The position numbers and the translations under genes are program-made. From QGON01 sp963691905 (GTDB lineage: Bacteria; Pseudomonadota; Gammaproteobacteria; Chromatiales; Chromatiaceae), in assembly GCA_963691905.1 (NCBI GenBank), contig OY829894.1, forward strand, positions 124,001 through 188,000: a DNA stretch of 64,000 nt. Direction: 5' to 3'. Shown here piece after piece: positions 63,889 through 64,000 of this stretch (positions within the stretch are counted from its first letter, which is position 1; each line of letters begins with the position of its first letter). Under the pieces are notes generated by a model. The model was not told where the DNA came from and ran no database searches. It saw nothing but the letters and a program-made list of their open reading frames with translations.

Positions 63889-64000
63889 TTACTGACCCAG
63901 AAGTGACGCTATCAACCCAGTCCAGCCAGTCTGGTGAGAAGCGCCGATCCCGTGGCCGTCGTCACCGTGGAAATACTCGTGAAACAACAGGTGATCGCGA
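63889..64000 (-). CDS. C-terminal fragment of a GH63-like glucosidase (continues beyond window)
   Basis: The frame ending in a TAA at 63889-63891 encodes RDHLLFHEYFHGDDGHGIGA, followed by SHQTGWTGLIASLLGQ, the conserved end of bacterial MGH1/GH63-type glucosidases. Only 36 residues are visible. It lies 24 bases upstream of the FMN-binding protein gene, so the two may be co-transcribed. Confidence 0.7.
   Translation of the reverse strand, partial: RDHLLFHEYFHGDDGHGIGASHQTGWTGLIASLLGQ

Overview
The window looks like the chromosome of a Gram-negative gammaproteobacterium. It carries a complete type VI secretion system (T6SS) with post-translational kinase control, an outer-membrane two-partner secretion (TPS) system, and several dispersed palindromic repeat families. 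A free-living or host-associated sulfur oxidiser would fit, but nothing in the window proves a genus. No rRNA, tRNA or CRISPR array was seen. LAYOUT. 1-3300 (minus): a secreted lipase-like protein, cut by the window edge, and a membrane-anchored protein of unknown function, both in A+T-richer DNA. 3528-19900 (minus): T6SS block 1. Upstream to downstream it is tagH (FHA protein), tssJ, tssK, tssL, tssM, tagF, pppA, ppkA and a membrane-anchored FGE-fold/SPOR protein. From tssJ on, the genes overlap or nearly touch. 20127-36082 (plus): a TPS locus inserted between the T6SS blocks. It encodes a TpsB outer-membrane transporter, a 4298-residue filamentous-haemagglutinin-type TpsA with 20 copies of a 72-residue repeat, and a SapC-family protein. 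36184-39302 (minus): three A+T-richer orphan genes that look like T6SS cargo. They are a cholera/pertussis-toxin-type ADP-ribosyltransferase, an unknown protein, and an HExxH metallopeptidase. The first and third start with a short Cys-rich, zinc-ribbon-like tag. 39399-53365 (minus): T6SS block 2, upstream to downstream vgrG, a DUF6931-like gene, tssA, tssB, tssC, hcp, tagJ, tssE, tssF, tssG and clpV. 53514-55557 (plus): a TssB-TssC fusion-like sheath paralogue and a DUF1795 (Eag-chaperone type) protein. 55554-61857 (minus): a caspase-like protease, a second Ser/Thr kinase, a CsgG-like protein, a PAAR spike tip and a methyltransferase. 62191-64000 (minus): an FMN-dependent glutamate-synthase-family protein and the C-terminal end of a GH63-like glucosidase, which look like ordinary chromosomal genes. 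HOW IT WORKS TOGETHER. All 13 core T6SS genes (tssA to tssM) are present and look intact. PpkA, PppA, TagF and TagH form the threonine-phosphorylation switch. The N-termini of TssL, PpkA and the second kinase share an acidic-Thr motif that could be the phospho-ligand of the TagH FHA domain. In P. aeruginosa the PpkA activator TagR is a separate FGE-fold protein; here an FGE fold is fused to the PpkA C-terminus and occurs again in the next gene. The most novel material is the tagged toxin pair at 36-39 kb, the sheath-fusion paralogue with its chaperone/PAAR/methyltransferase neighbours, the caspase-kinase-CsgG module, and the recently amplified adhesin repeat array.
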